Part shown: positions 24,829 through 32,882 of the stretch, piece after piece
How the letters are laid out: each line of letters opens with the position of its first letter
Position numbering within the stretch: the stretch's first letter is position 1
Source of the DNA: Comamonadaceae bacterium PBBC1
Lineage (GTDB): Bacteria > Pseudomonadota > Gammaproteobacteria > Burkholderiales > Burkholderiaceae_C
Assembly (NCBI GenBank): GCA_002256145.1
Contig: NKIP01000002.1
Span: 1 to 64,000, forward strand
Direction: 5' to 3'
Length of the DNA: 64,000 nt
Made by a program: the position numbers and the translations under genes
Notes under the pieces: model-generated
Database searches by the model: none
The model's input: only the letters and a program-made list of their open reading frames with translations
What the model was told of the DNA's origin: nothing

Positions 24829-25359
24829 ATGCAAAATAAATTTAAAAACTGTTTTCTTTTAATATCTTCAACCATTTTTCTCTCCATCACAAGTCAAGCC
24901 ATTGCATCAGAAACATATTGCCCCTCCTTTTTGAGCGTGCAAGGTGCACCCGAGCCGACCCATCGGGGTGAATTCACCTTTTCACCTTATACCCATCACT
25001 GGAGTCGCAGTCCGGAACACAAAAATGTGGTGCTGTTTGCCGTTGATCAACCATTACCCGGGGATCGCTTTTGCGGTGTGAGTTTTTTCAGCAACTCATT
25101 TGGACAGCCCACGGTCTACCTTTACGGTGGCCGTCAATTCAACAACGTCTTTGGCGTACCAGCCCTTTTTGTCAAACTGACGGCAGGCTTGATGTACGGC
25201 TATGTGGCACCTTACGAAGACAAAGTTCCACTGAACCGAAATGGTTTCTCACCCGCCGTGATCCCTGCACTGGGCTACAAATTGAATGAGCACGATTCGG
25301 TTCAAATGAAAGTGCTGGGCACTGCTGGTCTGATGTTTTCTTACGGCAGACGCTTTTAA
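24829..25359 (+). CDS. Small secreted, probably outer-membrane protein at the end of the polysaccharide locus
   Basis: A 176-residue protein with a signal peptide (LLISSTIFLSITSQAIASE, cut near AIA-SE). The mature part has alternating hydrophobic stretches (VYLYGGRQFN, FVKLTAGLMYGYVA, VIPALGYKLNEHDSVQMKVL) and ends in GLMFSYGRRF, with a C-terminal Phe as in outer-membrane barrels. The pattern GYxxxxxDSVQMK near the end is loosely reminiscent of PagP-like barrels, but I do not assign a family. AGGGA lies 9 bases before the ATG. It is very A/T-rich at the 5' end and is likely the last gene of the operon. Confidence 0.65.
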   Translation: MQNKFKNCFLLISSTIFLSITSQAIASETYCPSFLSVQGAPEPTHRGEFTFSPYTHHWSRSPEHKNVVLFAVDQPLPGDRFCGVSFFSNSFGQPTVYLYGGRQFNNVFGVPALFVKLTAGLMYGYVAPYEDKVPLNRNGFSPAVIPALGYKLNEHDSVQMKVLGTAGLMFSYGRRF

Positions 25360-25442
25360 AACCACAAGCCCACAAAAAGTTGGCACCTGGCCAAGCCAGA
25401 CCCCGAAAAACTTGCCAAAGGCGCAAGTTCGAACTCATGAGA

Positions 25443-25472
25443 AAATGCCCGGTTTACCGAACCGGAGCATTT
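25443..25472 (+). promoter_or_regulatory. Hairpin covering the prfB ribosome binding site
   Basis: AAATGCCCGGTT (25443-25454) can pair with AACCGG-A-GCATTT (25460-25472) around a 5-base loop, giving 12 base pairs with one bulged A. The 3' arm contains GGAG (25464-25467), the only good ribosome binding site, 9 bases before the prfB ATG. Folding would hide it. Regulation is inferred from structure only. Confidence 0.5.
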
Positions 25473-25476
25473 CCCC

Positions 25477-26581
25477 ATGGACGCAGAACGCATCAACCAG
25501 ATTGGCACCACCCTCAGCGACCTGAGCGCCCGGACCCAAGAGTTACGGGGGTATCTTTGACTACGATGCCAAATCTGAACGGCTGAGAACCGTCAACGCA
25601 TCACTCGAAGATCCCACGGTCTGGAACGACCCCAAAAAAGCCCAAGAATTGGGCAAAGAGAAAAAAGCCCTGGACGGTGTGGTGGTCACCATCACCAACC
25701 TGACCAGCGAGTTGTCTGACAACCTTGAGCTCTTTGAGATGAGCAAGGAAGAAGGCGACGACGATGGCTTGATGACCATCGAGGCGGAAACCGCCAAGTT
25801 GACCCAACTCGTCGAAGACCTCGAATTTCGCCGCATGTTCCGGCACGAGGCCGATCCGCTCAACTGCTTTGTCGACATCCAGGCGGGCGCGGGTGGTACA
25901 GAGGCCTGCGACTGGGCCAGCATGTTGCTGCGCCAGTACCTCAAGTACGCCGAGCGCAAAGGCTTCAAGGCCACCGTGGAAGACGAAACTCCGGGCGACA
26001 CCGCAGGCATCAAGGGCGCGACCATCAAGATCGAAGGCGAGTACGCCTTTGGCTTGCTGCGCACCGAAACTGGTGTACACCGTTTGGTGCGCAAGAGCCC
26101 GTTTGACTCGTCGGGTGGCCGCCACACTTCGTTCGCCTCGCTGTTTGTTTATCCCGAAATCGACGATTCGATCGAGATCAACATCAACCCGTCTGACGTG
26201 CGCACCGACACTTTCCGAGCCAGCGGCGCGGGCGGTCAGCACATCAACAAGACCGACTCGGCCGTGCGACTGACGCACATCCCTACTGGCATCGTGGTGC
26301 AGTGCCAAGACGGCCGAAGCCAGCACAGCAACCGCGATGTGGCTTGGCAACGCCTGCGCTCACGCCTTTATGACTTTGAAATGCGCAAGCGCATGGAAGA
26401 GCAGCAAAAGTTGGAAGACACCAAGACCGATGTGGGCTGGGGTCACCAGATCCGCAGCTATGTACTGGACAACAGCCGCATCAAGGATTTGCGCACCAAC
26501 GTCGAAATTTCGGCCACCCAAAAAGTGCTCGATGGCGACCTCGATGCGTTCATCGAAGCCTCACTGAAACAAGGCCTCTGA
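25477..26581 (+). CDS. prfB: Peptide chain release factor 2 (programmed +1 frameshift)
   Basis: RF2 ends translation at UGA and UAA. The first 27 codons (25477-25557) are followed by in-frame TGA at 25558-25560; a +1 shift continues at GAC 25559-25561 to the stop at 26579-26581, giving about 368 residues. The stop-recognition tripeptide SPF ([17 protein letters not shown]) and the peptide-release loop GGQ ([17 protein letters not shown]) are both present. The gene should be joined across the shift and not called a pseudogene. The 117-base gap upstream (25360-25476) holds a hairpin over its ribosome binding site and another at about 25411-25431. Confidence 0.96.
25546..25561 (+). other. RF2 programmed frameshift site
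   Basis: The sequence CGGGGG TAT CTT TGA C has the classic layout: a Shine-Dalgarno-like G-rich element, a 3-base spacer, the slippery CTT codon and a TGA C stop context. When RF2 is scarce the TGA is read slowly and the ribosome slips forward by one base, so RF2 controls its own synthesis. Confidence 0.97.
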
Positions 26582-26614
26582 GCTGCTCAGACCTCAACAA
26601 AAATGGAGTTAGTG

Positions 26615-29320
26615 ATGCGTGAAGGACAACCCACCGCGATCCAGCGCGAGGCGTACACCGCCCCGGCTTTTTGGATCGATACCGTCGATCTGACCTTTGA
26701 TCTGGACCCGGCCAAAACCCGTGTCCTGAACAAAATGCGCCTGCGCCGCAACCCCGACGTGGCGGCCCAGCCGCTGCGTCTGGATGGCGAAGACCTCAAC
26801 CTGGCCCGCGTGCTGGTCAACGGCGGTGGCACCTCGTTCAAGATAGACGGTACGCAGCTGGTACTGGAAAACCTGCCCGAAGGCCACGAGCCCTTCGATC
26901 TGGAAATCTTCACCACCTGCAACCCCGAGAAGAACACCCAGCTGATGGGCTTGTACGTCAGCCAGGGCACGTTCTTCACGCAATGCGAGGCCGAGGGTTT
27001 CCGACGCATCACCTACTTCCTGGACCGCCCCGATGTGATGTCCAGCTACACCGTCATGCTGCGTGCCGACAAGGCCAAGTACCCGGTGCTGCTGAGTAAC
27101 GGCAACCTGGTCGAGCAAGGCGCCTTGGACGACGGTCGCCACTTTGCCAAGTGGGTTGACCCGCACAAAAAACCTTGCTACCTGTTCGCCTTGGTGGCCG
27201 GTCAGTTGGTCGCACGCGAGCAACGCATCACCAGCCGCAGTGGCACCGAGCATCTGCTGCAGGTGTTCGTGCGCCCCGGCGACCTGGACAAAACCGAACA
27301 CGCGATGAACTCGCTCATGGCCAGCGTGGCTTGGGACGAGGCCCGCTTTGGCTTGCCGCTCGATCTGGAACGCTTCATGATTGTTGCCACCAGCGACTTC
27401 AACATGGGCGCAATGGAAAACAAGGGTCTGAACATCTTCAACACCAAGTTCGTGCTGGCCAACCCAAACACCGCCACCGACATGGATTTCGGCAACATCG
27501 AAAGCGTTGTTGGCCACGAGTATTTCCACAACTGGACGGGCAACCGCATCACCTGCCGTGACTGGTTCCAGCTCTCGCTCAAAGAAGGCCTCACGGTCTT
27601 CCGCGACCAAGAGTTCAGCCAGGACATGGCGGGCGAGGCCAGTGCCCGCGCCGTCAAACGCATCGAAGACGTGCGCGTGCTGCGCACGGTGCAGTTTGCC
27701 GAAGACGCCGGCCCCATGGCCCACCCCGTGCGCCCCGACAGCTATGTCGAGATCAACAACTTCTACACCGTCACCATCTACGAAAAAGGTTCTGAAGTCG
27801 TTCGCATGATGCAGACCCTGGTGGCCACGCCCAACGACCTGCAAGGCCGCGATGGTTTTGCCAAGGGCATGAAGCTTTACTTTGAGCGCCACGATGGCCA
27901 AGCTGTGACCTGCGACGACTTTGCGCAAGCCATTGCCGACGCCAACCCCGGCTCCGCCTTGGCGCAAAACCTGAGCACCTTCAAGCGCTGGTACAGCCAG
28001 GCGGGCACCCCGCGCCTGCAAGCGCGTGGTGTCTACAACGCGGCCGAGCGCAGCTACACCCTCACACTTGCTCAAAGCTGCCCCGCCACGCCCGACCAAG
28101 CCAGCAAGCAACCCTTCGTGATCCCGGTCACGCTGGGCCTGCTGTCAAGCGATGGCCAAGCCCTGCCCTTGCAACAAGCTGGCAGCGCCGACGTCTTGCC
28201 CCAGCAAACCCTGGTGCTGACCGAAGCCAGCGCCAGCTACACCTTTGTCAACATCGACAGCGAACCTGTGCCTTCGCTGCTGCGCGGTTTCAGCGCCCCT
28301 GTGGTGCTCCAAGATGGCCTGAGCACGGCCGACCTGCTGTGCCTGCTGGCCCACGACAGCGACCCCTTCAACCAATGGGAAGCTGGTCAACGCCTGATGC
28401 TGCAAAGCGCTGTGCAAGCGCTGACGCAGGCCGAGGCTTCAGGCCCCGTCCTTTCGGATGAGCTGGTCGCTGCGCTGCGCAACGTGCTGCGCCACCCTGG
28501 TTTGGATGCCGCCTTCAAAGACCTGGCACTCACCCTGCCGTCCGAAAACTACATCGCGGACCAACTGAGCGTGGTGGACCCACAACGCGTGCACGCCCTG
28601 CGCGAAGCCATGCGCCTGCAACTGGCCACCGCCTTGCAAACCGACTGGCAATGGGCCTGGGACGCTCACAAGCACAACGGTGCCTACTCGCCAGACGCCC
28701 AATCCAGCGGCCGCCGCGCCCTGTCGGGTCTGGCCATGGGCATGCTGTGCATCGCCGCCGTTCAGTCGGGCGACGACGTGACGCCCGGCCGCGTGTACCA
28801 GCAGTTCAAGGACGCGGGCAACATGACCGACCGCTTCAACGCGCTGTCAGCCCTGGTGATCAGCGGCCATCCACGGGCACAAGACGCCTTGGCCTTGTTC
28901 CACAAAATGTTCCAGCACGAAGCCCTGGTCATCGACAAATGGTTTGCCCTGCAAGCCGGTGCACCTGACCGCGCGGGCGACGTGCTGCCGCGTGTGCGCC
29001 AGCTCATGCAACATGCCGACTTCAGCCTGCGCAACCCCAACCGCGCCCGCAGCCTGATCTTCAGCTACTGCAGCGCCAACCCCGCAGCCTTCCACCGTGC
29101 CGACGCCGCAGGCTATGTGTACTGGAGCGAGCAGGTACTGGCCTTGGATGCCATCAACCCGCAAGTGGCCGCCCGCCTGGCCCGCGCCATGGACCGCTGG
29201 AGCCGCCTGGCCGAGCCCTACCGCAGCGCGGCCAAAGTGGCCATCGAGCGCGTGGCCGCCAAAGCCGACCTCAGCAACGACGTGCGCGAAGTCATCAGCC
29301 GTGCGCTGAGCAGCACCTGA
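26615..29320 (+). CDS. pepN: Aminopeptidase N (M1 family)
   Basis: A zinc aminopeptidase of about 901 residues in the cytoplasm that removes N-terminal residues from peptides. The exopeptidase motif GAMEN (in FNMGAMENKGLNIFNT) and zinc site HEYFHNWTGNR with the distant glutamate (SLKEGLTVFRDQEF) are present. The length fits E. coli PepN-type enzymes (870). ATG 26615 is preferred to ATG 26603 because GGAG lies 6 bases before it. fbp follows 15 bases later, so they may be cotranscribed. Confidence 0.96.
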   Translation: MREGQPTAIQREAYTAPAFWIDTVDLTFDLDPAKTRVLNKMRLRRNPDVAAQPLRLDGEDLNLARVLVNGGGTSFKIDGTQLVLENLPEGHEPFDLEIFTTCNPEKNTQLMGLYVSQGTFFTQCEAEGFRRITYFLDRPDVMSSYTVMLRADKAKYPVLLSNGNLVEQGALDDGRHFAKWVDPHKKPCYLFALVAGQLVAREQRITSRSGTEHLLQVFVRPGDLDKTEHAMNSLMASVAWDEARFGLPLDLERFMIVATSDFNMGAMENKGLNIFNTKFVLANPNTATDMDFGNIESVVGHEYFHNWTGNRITCRDWFQLSLKEGLTVFRDQEFSQDMAGEASARAVKRIEDVRVLRTVQFAEDAGPMAHPVRPDSYVEINNFYTVTIYEKGSEVVRMMQTLVATPNDLQGRDGFAKGMKLYFERHDGQAVTCDDFAQAIADANPGSALAQNLSTFKRWYSQAGTPRLQARGVYNAAERSYTLTLAQSCPATPDQASKQPFVIPVTLGLLSSDGQALPLQQAGSADVLPQQTLVLTEASASYTFVNIDSEPVPSLLRGFSAPVVLQDGLSTADLLCLLAHDSDPFNQWEAGQRLMLQSAVQALTQAEASGPVLSDELVAALRNVLRHPGLDAAFKDLALTLPSENYIADQLSVVDPQRVHALREAMRLQLATALQTDWQWAWDAHKHNGAYSPDAQSSGRRALSGLAMGMLCIAAVQSGDDVTPGRVYQQFKDAGNMTDRFNALSALVISGHPRAQDALALFHKMFQHEALVIDKWFALQAGAPDRAGDVLPRVRQLMQHADFSLRNPNRARSLIFSYCSANPAAFHRADAAGYVYWSEQVLALDAINPQVAARLARAMDRWSRLAEPYRSAAKVAIERVAAKADLSNDVREVISRALSST

Positions 29321-29335
29321 ACCCAAGGACCGAAC

Positions 29336-30343
29336 ATGAGCTCCAAAATTTCCCTCTCTCGCTACCTGGTCGAACAGCAACGCGACAAAGGCCACATTCC
29401 GGCTGACCTGCGCCTGCTGCTCGAAGTGGTGGCCCGTGCCTGCAAAAGCATCAGCCACGCCGTCAACAAAGGTGCGCTGGGCGGTGTGCTCGGCAGCGCC
29501 GACAGCGAAAACGTGCAAGGCGAAGTCCAGAAAAAACTCGACATCATCGCCAACGAAGTGCTGCTCGAAGCCAACGAATGGGGTGGACACCTCGCCGCCA
29601 TGGCCTCTGAAGAAATGGACAGCATCTACCTGGTGCCCAACCGTTACCCACAGGGCGAATACCTCTTGCTGTTTGATCCCCTCGATGGCTCGTCCAACAT
29701 TGACGTCAACGTCAGCATTGGCACCATTTTCAGCGTCCTCAAAAAGCCCGAAGGCAGCCAGGGCGTGACCGAGCAGGACTTCCTGCAAGCGGGCAAGCAG
29801 CAAGTGGCCGCAGGCTACTGCGTCTATGGCCCACAAACCACGCTGGTGCTCACCGTGGGTGACGGTGTGGCCATGTTCACCCTGGACCGCGAGCAAGGCT
29901 CCTTTGTGCTGACACAAGAAAACGTGCAGGTGCCTGCCGACACCAAGGAATTCGCCATCAACATGAGCAACATGCGCCACTGGGACGAGCCCGTGCGCCG
30001 CTACATCGACGAGTGCCTGCAGGGCAAGGAAGGCCCGCGCGGCAAAGACTTCAACATGCGCTGGATCGCCAGCATGGTGGCCGATGTGCACCGCATCCTG
30101 ACGCGTGGCGGCGTGTTCATGTACCCCTGGGACAAGCGCGAACCGCACAAACCCGGCAAGCTGCGCTTGATGTACGAAGCCAACCCCATGAGCTGGCTGA
30201 TCGAACAAGCCGGTGGCGCCGCCACCAACGGCAAACAGCGCATTCTCGACCTGCAGCCAACCCAATTGCACGAACGCGTGAGCGTGGTGTTGGGCTCCAA
30301 AAACGAAGTTGAACGCCTGACCAGCTACCACGCGCAGGTATAA
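29336..30343 (+). CDS. fbp: Fructose-1,6-bisphosphatase class 1
   Basis: This enzyme removes the 1-phosphate of fructose-1,6-bisphosphate in gluconeogenesis (or the Calvin cycle in autotrophs). The 335-residue protein has the metal and substrate site [20 protein letters not shown] and the conserved C-terminal [13 protein letters not shown] and [15 protein letters not shown]. No Calvin-cycle genes are near, so gluconeogenesis is the likely role. A promoter for the following tRNA overlaps its last codons. Confidence 0.96.
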   Translation: MSSKISLSRYLVEQQRDKGHIPADLRLLLEVVARACKSISHAVNKGALGGVLGSADSENVQGEVQKKLDIIANEVLLEANEWGGHLAAMASEEMDSIYLVPNRYPQGEYLLLFDPLDGSSNIDVNVSIGTIFSVLKKPEGSQGVTEQDFLQAGKQQVAAGYCVYGPQTTLVLTVGDGVAMFTLDREQGSFVLTQENVQVPADTKEFAINMSNMRHWDEPVRRYIDECLQGKEGPRGKDFNMRWIASMVADVHRILTRGGVFMYPWDKREPHKPGKLRLMYEANPMSWLIEQAGGAATNGKQRILDLQPTQLHERVSVVLGSKNEVERLTSYHAQV

Positions 30344-30344
30344 T
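30317..30344 (+). promoter_or_regulatory. Promoter of tRNA-Thr inside the end of fbp
   Basis: CTGACC (30317-30322, 4/6) and a perfect TATAAT (30339-30344) are 16 bases apart. The TATAAT contains the fbp stop codon TAA. The predicted start is about 6 bases before the tRNA. Confidence 0.6.
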
Positions 30345-30356
30345 TTTTGAAGGTCA

Positions 30357-30432
30357 GCCGGTGTAGCTCAGTCGGTAGAGCAGCTCATTCGTAATGAGAA
30401 GGTCGGGTGTTCGATTCATCTCTCCGGCACCA
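30357..30432 (+). tRNA. tRNA-Thr (anticodon CGU)
   Basis: The 76-base gene folds as a cloverleaf: acceptor GCCGGTG with CTCCGGC, D arm GCTC...GAGC, anticodon arm CTCATTCGTAATGAG with anticodon CGT, and T arm around TTCGATT. CCA is encoded (30430-30432). The acceptor has one T-T mismatch at its sixth pair. It reads the ACG codon. A strong terminator follows directly. Confidence 0.95.
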
Positions 30433-30442
30433 GTCAACATGA

Positions 30443-30477
30443 GGGTCAGCAGATCAAGGTCTGCTGACCCTTTTTTT
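30443..30477 (+). terminator. Terminator of tRNA-Thr
   Basis: A perfect 11-bp stem GGGTCAGCAGA / TCTGCTGACCC with a 6-base loop is followed by seven T. Confidence 0.95.
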
Positions 30478-30503
30478 GTACCCAACCCTCGGTCAACGAG
30501 GCT

Positions 30504-30824
30504 TTACGCTTTGGTCAAGCCATGAGCGACAGCTTCGCGCAATGCAGCATTGATGCGGGTTTGCCAGCCTTGCCCAGTCGCCTTGAAGGCTTCGAGCACA
30601 TCGGGGTCAATCCGCATGTTCAGCGTCGGGCGCTTCACTGCTGCGGCTGGCCGGCCGCGCCCCCGCTTGAGCGTAGCTTGTTGCCAATAGGCGGCCACTG
30701 CTGCCGCATCATTGGGGTCATAGGGACCATCGGCCGCACCATGTGCAATCGGTGCATCCTGCAAAGCCTCTCGCTTGACGCGATCCCAATCCGTCCCGGT
30801 GGGTTTAATCCGTGTTTTGGGCAT
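30504..30824 (-). CDS. brnA: BrnA-family antitoxin
   Basis: A 106-residue protein with the BrnA pattern: a charged N-terminal half, then KRPTLNMRIDPDVLEAFKATGQGWQTRINAALREAV, a ribbon-helix-helix fold that binds both toxin and DNA. The start ATG 30822-30824 has AGGA 6 bases upstream; longer frames are not needed. It overlaps the end of brnT by 20 bases. BrnA members neutralise the BrnT RNase and repress their own promoter. Confidence 0.88.
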   Translation of the reverse strand: MPKTRIKPTGTDWDRVKREALQDAPIAHGAADGPYDPNDAAAVAAYWQQATLKRGRGRPAAAVKRPTLNMRIDPDVLEAFKATGQGWQTRINAALREAVAHGLTKA

Positions 30825-31083
30825 AAAGCGTCCTTTCTTGTTTGGATGCGCGCCGCAGCGATATGGCTCGCACCACGTCTGGATCACGCAGCACATAGAC
30901 AAGCACCAAGACCACGCCAGCCACTTCCACCATGGCCACATCCATCCAACGAGCCTCATCAGCTCGAATGCTCTCAATCGTCAGTTTGTTGACCGCATTA
31001 AAAACCAGCGGCGCGTCTGACAACGAAAGTCCGTGCTTCAGGATGTTGGCCGCGTCCTTGCGGGGATCAAACGTGAATTGCAT
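30805..31083 (-). CDS. brnT: BrnT-family RNase toxin
   Basis: A 92-residue BrnT/DUF497 protein: FDPRKDAANILKHGLSLSDA at the start, VFNAVNKLTIES, an Arg-Trp segment (DEARWMDVA), VLVLVYVLRDPDVVRAISLRRASKQER at the end. BrnT is an mRNA-cutting toxin; the conserved basic residues of the C-terminal RRAS-KxER stretch are kept. The toxin gene precedes the antitoxin, as usual for this family. The ATG lies about 10 bases from the -10 box, so the mRNA should have almost no leader. Confidence 0.9.
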   Translation of the reverse strand: MQFTFDPRKDAANILKHGLSLSDAPLVFNAVNKLTIESIRADEARWMDVAMVEVAGVVLVLVYVLRDPDVVRAISLRRASKQERTLYAQNTD

Positions 31084-31093
31084 GAATGGATTT

Positions 31094-31122
31094 ATTGTAT
31101 GGGCATCAATTAAATATTACAA
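31094..31122 (-). promoter_or_regulatory. Promoter of brnT-brnA
   Basis: On the minus strand TTGTAA (31117-31122, 4/6) and TACAAT (31094-31099, 5/6) are 17 bases apart. The predicted transcription start is within about 5 bases of the brnT ATG. The other 170 bases up to the WYL gene show nothing I can name. Confidence 0.6.
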
Positions 31123-31288
31123 GCGCGAGGCACTTTGCACCCGCACCCAAGACGCATGCACGACGCCATGTGTTGATGCACAGCTCACCAGGCTCTTGGC
31201 GCGAGCCTGACGGCCCCCATCATGTGACAGACGCACGGCGCACCAAGCCAGCGCATTAGACTGCTCAAAAATAGCACCTCACGCCGCC

Positions 31289-32254
31289 ATGTCTGAAATC
31301 GACCGCCTGTACCGCTACAAAACCTTGCTCAGCAGTCGCCGGGCCATGCCGCGAGAAGACATCTTGAACGAGCTGGAAATTTCCCCCGCCACCTTCAAGC
31401 GCGACCTGGCCAAACTGCGCGACCGGCTCAACTCGCCCATCGTGTTTGACCGAGACTTGGGCGGCTATCGGCTTGAAAAGCCCGACAACGCCACCGAGCT
31501 GCCGGGCTTTTGGTTCAGCCAAGACGAAATCCTCGCCCTCATGACCATCCAGAGCATGATCGAGCAGCTTGAACCCGGGCTGCTGGGCCCCAAACTTCAG
31601 CCCCTTCGCAAACGGCTGGACGACATGCTCACCCACCAAGGACTCGACCCCCAGCTGTTGACGCAGCGGGTACGGGCCGTACATGCTGGCAAGCGACACC
31701 TGCCGCTTTTGGCTTTTGAGCATGTGGCCAAAGCCACCTTCGAGCGCAAACAAGTGCGCATCCAGCACCACAACCGCATGAGCGGCCAGACCCTCGAGCG
31801 CGACATCTCACCGCAGCAACTCATCCACTACCGCGACAACTGGTATGCAGACGCCTGGTGCCACCTGCGCAAAGAAGTGCGCAGCTTCTCGATCGACGCC
31901 ATCCAACATGCCACCGTGCTGGACAAGGACGCCAAAAATATAGACCTCCAAGCCATGCGACACCAGCTCGACGGGGGCTACGGCATCTTTGGCGGCAGCC
32001 CCAAAGATTGGGCCGAACTGAACTTCAGCGCTGCCCGTGCAGGCTGGGTGCAACACGAAAGCTGGCACCCGCAACAGCAAGGTCTGCTGCACCCTGACGG
32101 CAGCTACACCCTGCGCCTGCCCTACGCCGACGAGCGCGAGTTGATGGGCGACATCTTGCGCTTTGGCGCAGAGGTCGAGGTGATCAAACCCGTCGCCTTG
32201 CGTCACCAGGTGCAAACCGAAATCGCCCGCATGGCCGCGCTATACGGGCGCTGA
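31289..32254 (+). CDS. WYL-domain transcriptional regulator
   Basis: A 321-residue protein with an N-terminal DeoR-like winged helix (MSEIDRLYRYKTLLSSRRAM, ILNELEISPATFKRDLAKLR) and a WYL domain (ISPQQLIHYRDNWYADAWCH, the WYL core being NWYADAWC), followed by the usual C-terminal extension (LRLPYADERELMGDILRFGAEVEVI). WYL proteins sense nucleic-acid-derived or other ligands and often control stress or defence genes. It converges with the macro-domain gene with a 15-base overlap of the ends. Confidence 0.9.
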   Translation: MSEIDRLYRYKTLLSSRRAMPREDILNELEISPATFKRDLAKLRDRLNSPIVFDRDLGGYRLEKPDNATELPGFWFSQDEILALMTIQSMIEQLEPGLLGPKLQPLRKRLDDMLTHQGLDPQLLTQRVRAVHAGKRHLPLLAFEHVAKATFERKQVRIQHHNRMSGQTLERDISPQQLIHYRDNWYADAWCHLRKEVRSFSIDAIQHATVLDKDAKNIDLQAMRHQLDGGYGIFGGSPKDWAELNFSAARAGWVQHESWHPQQQGLLHPDGSYTLRLPYADERELMGDILRFGAEVEVIKPVALRHQVQTEIARMAALYGR

Positions 32255-32818
32255 TACAGCCGCTGACTCGCCCTGCGAAGAAGTCAATGAAGCGGGCTGC
32301 GACACAACAAGCCCTGCAGCCCGCAGTGCACCCGTGTAAAGGTCGCGCAAAAACTCGCTGGCCACACACAGGCGCAAGCGCTGCAAGTGAGGCGCAGCAT
32401 CCTCGGCACACGAGAGCACCTTGGCCATGATCTGAGCCGCCAGGATGGGCGGAAACGCAAACACCCCTGTGCCTATCGCAGGCAGGGCCATGGTGCGTAT
32501 GTCGTTTTGGTGAGCGCCTTGAATGGCCGCTTGCAAGGCCTGCTCCAGAATGGCTGGCGCATCGTCGTGGTGGGTGTACGAAGCCGCACGCAAATGGATC
32601 ACCCAAAGGTTGGGCAAATTAAATCCCGGCGTGACCAAAAAAGCGCCATAGGCCAGCGGTACAAAAGGCTTGCAATGCTCTTCCAGCTTGGGGCCTGCGG
32701 CGGTGTGAATGGCCCCCGCCACGCCCGAGCCCAAACGCAAATGGGCATTGGCACTGTTGACCACGGCCTCCACATCGGGCTGTTTGACGATGTTGCCGAC
32801 AATGACTTCGATCTTCAT
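32240..32818 (-). CDS. Macro-domain protein (putative ADP-ribose hydrolase)
   Basis: A 192-residue single macro domain: IEVIVGNIVKQPDVEAVVNS with the Asn of NSANAHLRLGSGVAGAIH, and the phosphate loop PAIGTGVFAFPPILAA. Members bind or remove ADP-ribose from proteins or nucleic acids, or process O-acetyl-ADP-ribose. The distal loop IGTGVFAFP is close to the usual STGVYGYP. AGGAG precedes ATG 32818 by 9 bases. The gene is divergent from the NERD-helicase gene with 64 bases between starts. The C-terminal 25 residues are a low-complexity tail. Confidence 0.88.
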   Translation of the reverse strand: MKIEVIVGNIVKQPDVEAVVNSANAHLRLGSGVAGAIHTAAGPKLEEHCKPFVPLAYGAFLVTPGFNLPNLWVIHLRAASYTHHDDAPAILEQALQAAIQGAHQNDIRTMALPAIGTGVFAFPPILAAQIMAKVLSCAEDAAPHLQRLRLCVASEFLRDLYTGALRAAGLVVSQPASLTSSQGESAAVSAPV

Positions 32819-32882
32819 GGCTTGACTCCTGTGAACGATCGAATCTTGAACGGCCAGAGGCTCAGGGCATGAGCTATCCAAA

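Noticed and set aside
25411-25431. Hairpin AACTTGC/GCGCAAGTT as terminator of the polysaccharide operon
   Set aside because: It has no T run in the rightward direction, so I do not call it a terminator; its role is unclear.
25477-25560. prfB as a broken gene because of its early in-frame TGA
   Set aside because: The stop has the exact programmed frameshift context and the downstream frame is complete.
26609-30331. Long minus-strand frames opposite pepN and fbp
   Set aside because: They mirror strongly conserved plus-strand genes in GC-rich DNA and have no ribosome binding sites or recognisable products.
30357-31083. Possible integrated element at tRNA-Thr (BrnTA next to the tRNA)
   Set aside because: No integrase gene and no repeat of the tRNA 3' end were noticed downstream, so there is no positive sign of site-specific integration.
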